This document shows, in pieces, positions 61,310-64,000 of a stretch of DNA of 64,000 nucleotides. The stretch comes from Galaxea fascicularis (Eukaryota > Cnidaria > Anthozoa > Scleractinia > Euphylliidae). The stretch spans positions 16,039,215 through 16,103,214 of the forward strand of contig OX419338.1 of NCBI GenBank assembly GCA_948470475.1, read 5' to 3'. The notes under the pieces were generated by a model. That model made no database searches, was not told where the DNA came from, and was given only the letters and a program-made list of their open reading frames with translations. The position numbers were made by a program, and so were the translations under genes. Each line of letters opens with the position of its first letter. Positions within the stretch are counted from its first letter, which is position 1.

Positions 61310-61612
61310 TTAGAATTGCTGCGAGGGACAACATATTGCTGGCATTTCCAATGCTGCAGCTGTTAAAAACCGCGTTTAGTTTTGGCAAGGAGTTGTTCTT
61401 TGCGAGAGTTTTTCAAATGTCAAACTTATCAAGCGGCACTCCGGTTATAAACCGTCCGGACTTCGCTTAATTGGCTTTTCTTCAACACATTTTGTGCCCT
61501 AAAATGAGCGACAGCAGGAAAAAACGAAACGTTTTAGGATCCAAGATGAAATATTGGATAGAAAACATTTGGAAAAAACCAGAGTCCAAACCAATTTGAG
61601 ATGAAAGCGTGA
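61310..61612. repeat. ~300-bp direct duplication, copy 2
   Basis: Second copy of the block at 60,706-61,049, with several small deletions. It directly borders the tRNA-like array. Confidence 0.75.
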
Positions 61613-61711
61613 AAAAAAAAAGTAAGAAAAAAGAAACCAAGTGAGGAGTGATCATCGCAGTAATTTTTTTCCAATTATAAGCAACTGGAAAGAAGAAGCC
61701 TGAAAAAATCA

Positions 61712-61712
<1 letters not shown>

Positions 61713-61745
<33 letters not shown>

Positions 61746-61784
61746 GATACCGGTGCGATGCTCTACCAACTGAGCTATGAAGCC
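61713..61784 (-). tRNA. tRNA-like, anticodon GGU (Thr by code), copy 1
   Basis: The 72-nt cloverleaf has acceptor GGCUUCA/UGAAGCC, D-stem GCUC/GAGC, and T-arm ACGGG-UUCGAAU-CCCGU. Internal A box (TAGCTCAGTTGG) and B box (GGTTCGAATCC) are intact. The anticodon loop CCGGUAU has C at position 33 instead of the near-universal U, and the anticodon stem has an A31-C39 mismatch. A TTTTTT pol III terminator follows. Confidence 0.75.
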
Positions 61785-61962
61785 ACACATTGGGAGCGAG
61801 GTCAATTATTGAGTTCATATTTTCCCGCACAGTGAAGTGATGTGAAGTATATATGAAATAATTCATATTTGTACTGCGGTTGTAGATGCAAGTGAGGAGT
61901 GATCATCGCAGTAATTTTTTTAATTATAAGCAACTGGAAAGAAGAAGCCTGAAAAAAAATCA

Positions 61963-61963
<1 letters not shown>

Positions 61964-61996
<33 letters not shown>

Positions 61997-62035
61997 GATA
62001 CCGGTGCGATGCTCTACCAACTGAGCTATGAAGCC
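61964..62035 (-). tRNA. tRNA-like, anticodon GGU, copy 2
   Basis: Same 72 nt as copy 1; its terminator run is longer (eight T). Confidence 0.75.
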
Positions 62036-62213
62036 ACACATTGGGAGCGAGGTCAATTATTGAGTTCATATTTTCCCGCACAGTGAAGTGATGTGAAGTA
62101 TATATGAAATAATTCATATTTGTACTGCGGTTGTAGATGCAAGTGAGGAGTGATCATCGCAGTAATTTTTTTCCAATTATAAGCAACTGGAAAGAAGAAG
62201 CCTGAAAAAATCA

Positions 62214-62214
<1 letters not shown>

Positions 62215-62247
<33 letters not shown>

Positions 62248-62286
62248 GATACCGGTGCGATGCTCTACCAACTGAGCTATGAAGCC
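62215..62286 (-). tRNA. tRNA-like, anticodon GGU, copy 3
   Basis: Identical to copy 1 with the same flanks. Confidence 0.75.
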
Positions 62287-62464
62287 ACACATTGGGAGCG
62301 AGGTCAATTATTGAGTTCATATTTTCCCGCACAGTGAAGTGATGTGAAGTATATATGAAATAATTCATATTTGTACTGCGGTTGTAGATGCAAGTGAGGA
62401 GTGATCATCGCAGTAATTTTTTTCCAATTATAAGCAACTGGAAAGAAGAAGCATGAAAAAATCA

Positions 62465-62465
<1 letters not shown>

Positions 62466-62498
<33 letters not shown>

Positions 62499-62537
62499 GA
62501 TACCGGTGCGATGCTCTACCAACTGAGCTATGAAGCC
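62466..62537 (-). tRNA. tRNA-like, anticodon GGU, copy 4
   Basis: tRNA part identical to copy 1; its trailer carries the GCATG variant. Confidence 0.75.
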
Positions 62538-62715
62538 ACACATTGGGAGCGAGGTCAATTATTGAGTTCATATTTTCCCGCACAGTGAAGTGATGTGAAG
62601 TATATATGAAATAATTCATATTTGTACTGCGGTTGTAGATGCAAGTGAGGAGTGATCATCGCAGTAATTTTTTTCCAATTATAAGCAACTGGAAAGAAGA
62701 AGCCTGAAAAAATCA

Positions 62716-62716
<1 letters not shown>

Positions 62717-62749
<33 letters not shown>

Positions 62750-62789
62750 GATACCGGTGCGATGCTCTACCAACTGAGCTATGAATTCC
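62717..62789 (-). pseudogene. tRNA-like copy 5, damaged acceptor stem
   Basis: The 5' acceptor strand reads GGAATTCA instead of GGCTTCA, so it cannot pair fully with UGAAGCC. The rest is unchanged. It is the last copy before the assembly gap. Confidence 0.75.
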
Positions 62790-62842
62790 ACACATTTGGA
62801 GCGAGGTCAATTATTGAGTTCATATTTTCCCGCACAGTGATG

Positions 62843-63042
62843 NNNNNNNNNNNNNNNNNNNNNNNNNNNNNNNNNNNNNNNNNNNNNNNNNNNNNNNNNN
62901 NNNNNNNNNNNNNNNNNNNNNNNNNNNNNNNNNNNNNNNNNNNNNNNNNNNNNNNNNNNNNNNNNNNNNNNNNNNNNNNNNNNNNNNNNNNNNNNNNNNN
63001 NNNNNNNNNNNNNNNNNNNNNNNNNNNNNNNNNNNNNNNNNN
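62843..63042. other. Assembly gap of 200 N
   Basis: The tRNA starts on either side (62,717 and 63,109) are 392 bp apart, not a multiple of 251, so the gap length is a placeholder and the copy number is unknown. Confidence 0.98.
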
Positions 63043-63107
63043 AGTGATCATCGCAGTAATTTTTTTCCAATTATAAGCAACTGGAAAGAAGAAGCATGAA
63101 AAAATCA

Positions 63108-63108
<1 letters not shown>

Positions 63109-63141
<33 letters not shown>

Positions 63142-63180
63142 GATACCGGTGCGATGCTCTACCAACTGAGCTATGAAGCC
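63109..63180 (-). tRNA. tRNA-like, anticodon GGU, copy 6
   Basis: Identical tRNA part; trailer has the GCATG variant shared with copy 4. Confidence 0.75.
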
Positions 63181-63358
63181 ACACATTGGGAGCGAGGTCA
63201 ATTATTGAGTTCATATTTTCCCGCACAGTGAAGTGATGTGAAGTATATATGAAATAATTCATATTTGTACTGCGGTTGTAGATGCAAGTGAGGAGTGATC
63301 ATCGCAGTAATTTTTTTCCAATTATAAGCAACTGGAAAGAAGAAGCCTGAAAAAATCA

Positions 63359-63359
<1 letters not shown>

Positions 63360-63392
<33 letters not shown>

Positions 63393-63431
63393 GATACCGG
63401 TGCGATGCTCTACCAACTGAGCTATGAAGCC
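63360..63431 (-). tRNA. tRNA-like, anticodon GGU, copy 7
   Basis: Identical to copy 1 with standard flanks. Confidence 0.75.
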
Positions 63432-63609
63432 ACACATTGGGAGCGAGGTCAATTATTGAGTTCATATTTTCCCGCACAGTGAAGTGATGTGAAGTATATA
63501 TGAAATAATTCATATTTGTACTGCGGTTGTAGATGCAAGTGAGGAGTGATCATCGCAGTAATTTTTTTCCAATTATAAGCAACTGGAAAGAAGAAGCCTG
63601 AAAAAATCA

Positions 63610-63610
<1 letters not shown>

Positions 63611-63643
<33 letters not shown>

Positions 63644-63679
63644 GATACCGGTGCGATGCTCTACCAACTGAGCTATGAA
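63611..63679 (-). pseudogene. tRNA-like copy 8, 5' end cut at the inversion point
   Basis: After TTCATAG the 5' acceptor bases are lost; the sequence passes directly into an inverted copy of the unit spacer (ATTATTTCATATATAC). Confidence 0.75.
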
Positions 63680-63756
63680 TTATTTCATATATACTTCACA
63701 TCACTTCACTGTGCGGGAAAATATGAACTCAATAATTGACCTCGCTCCCAATGTGT

Positions 63757-63795
63757 GGCTTCATAGCTCAGTTGGTAGAGCATCGCACCGGTATC

Positions 63796-63828
<33 letters not shown>
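63757..63828 (+). tRNA. tRNA-like, anticodon GGU, copy 9 (plus strand)
   Basis: Same 72 nt as copy 1, now on the plus strand, followed by CTGATTTTTTCAGG. Confidence 0.75.
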
Positions 63829-63829
<1 letters not shown>

Positions 63830-64000
63830 TGATTTTTTCAGGCTTCTTCTTTCCAGTTGCTTATAATTGGAAAAAAATTACTGCGATGATCACTCCTCAC
63901 TTGCATCTACAACCGCAGTACAAATATGAATTATTTCATATATACTTCACATCACTTCACTGTGCGGGAAAATATGAACTCAATAATTGACCTCGCTCCC

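Larger units (their letters stand above)
61634..64000. repeat. Tandem array of ~251-bp units, each with one tRNA-like gene
   Basis: tRNA starts at 61,713, 61,964, 62,215, 62,466 and 62,717 are exactly 251 bp apart, as are 63,109, 63,360 and 63,611 after the gap. Units are nearly identical outside the tRNA too. A single-base variant (GAAGCATG instead of GAAGCCTG) marks units 4 and 6. The array inverts near 63,676 and continues on the plus strand to the window end. Confidence 0.95.

Noticed and set aside
61802..63452. Repeated 84-codon proteins
   Set aside because: The frames run across the tRNA-like gene and its terminator; they follow from the unit length, not from coding constraint.
61634..64000. 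CRISPR-like or satellite-only reading of the regular array
   Set aside because: Units are 251 bp with internal tRNA-like genes and no short repeat/spacer alternation; the genome is eukaryotic.

Overview
The window is animal nuclear DNA: intron-rich genes with GT/AG splice sites, no operons, and much repeat sequence. The content suggests an anthozoan, most likely a stony coral. Supporting signs are a giant calponin-homology/spectrin-repeat gene, a Penelope-like retroelement with a GIY-YIG domain, a THAP-domain remnant, and tRNA-like repeats whose translation (reading FIAQLVEHRTG) I recall as a common spurious ORF in coral assemblies. The organism call is inference; no database was searched.

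Minus strand, 43,712 down to 2,530: one very large cytoskeletal gene. I could thread 53 coding exons in a consistent reading frame, 8,879 nt or about 2,960 residues. Order: a tandem calponin-homology (CH1-CH2) actin-binding domain (43.7-34.7 kb), two spectrin-like repeats (34.0-31.6 kb), an acidic hinge (30.0-29.2 kb), seventeen more repeats (28.7-5.1 kb), a 226-residue Arg/Lys/Glu helix in one exon (4.5-3.9 kb), a Pro/acidic hinge and a twentieth repeat (3.6-2.5 kb). The second half of every repeat is an exon of exactly 182 nt. The 3' end lies beyond position 1, so the deciding C-terminus (EF/ZZ of dystrophins or KASH of nesprins) is not seen. The last intron holds a broken THAP sequence and a TIR element with a RecQ-like helicase fragment. 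Other introns hold MITEs, LINE tails, palindromes and microsatellites.

44.999-48.015 kb: a decayed Penelope-like element on the minus strand, flanked by inverted 209-bp repeats with hammerhead-like motifs and a fold-back 5' end. 48.0-56.78 kb is intergenic with nothing I can assign firmly.

56,785-57,010 (+): first coding exon of an SLC16/monocarboxylate-transporter-like gene; its later exons are not in the window. 57.0-61.6 kb is intron or intergenic DNA with a fold-back repeat, a 1,096-bp TCGAT-rich DNA transposon with a 7-bp target duplication, and a duplicated ~300-bp segment.

61.6-64.0 kb: a tandem array of ~251-bp units, each with one tRNA-like gene (anticodon GGU, non-canonical C33). 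Eight copies are on the minus strand, then the array flips to the plus strand near 63,676. It contains a 200-N assembly gap.
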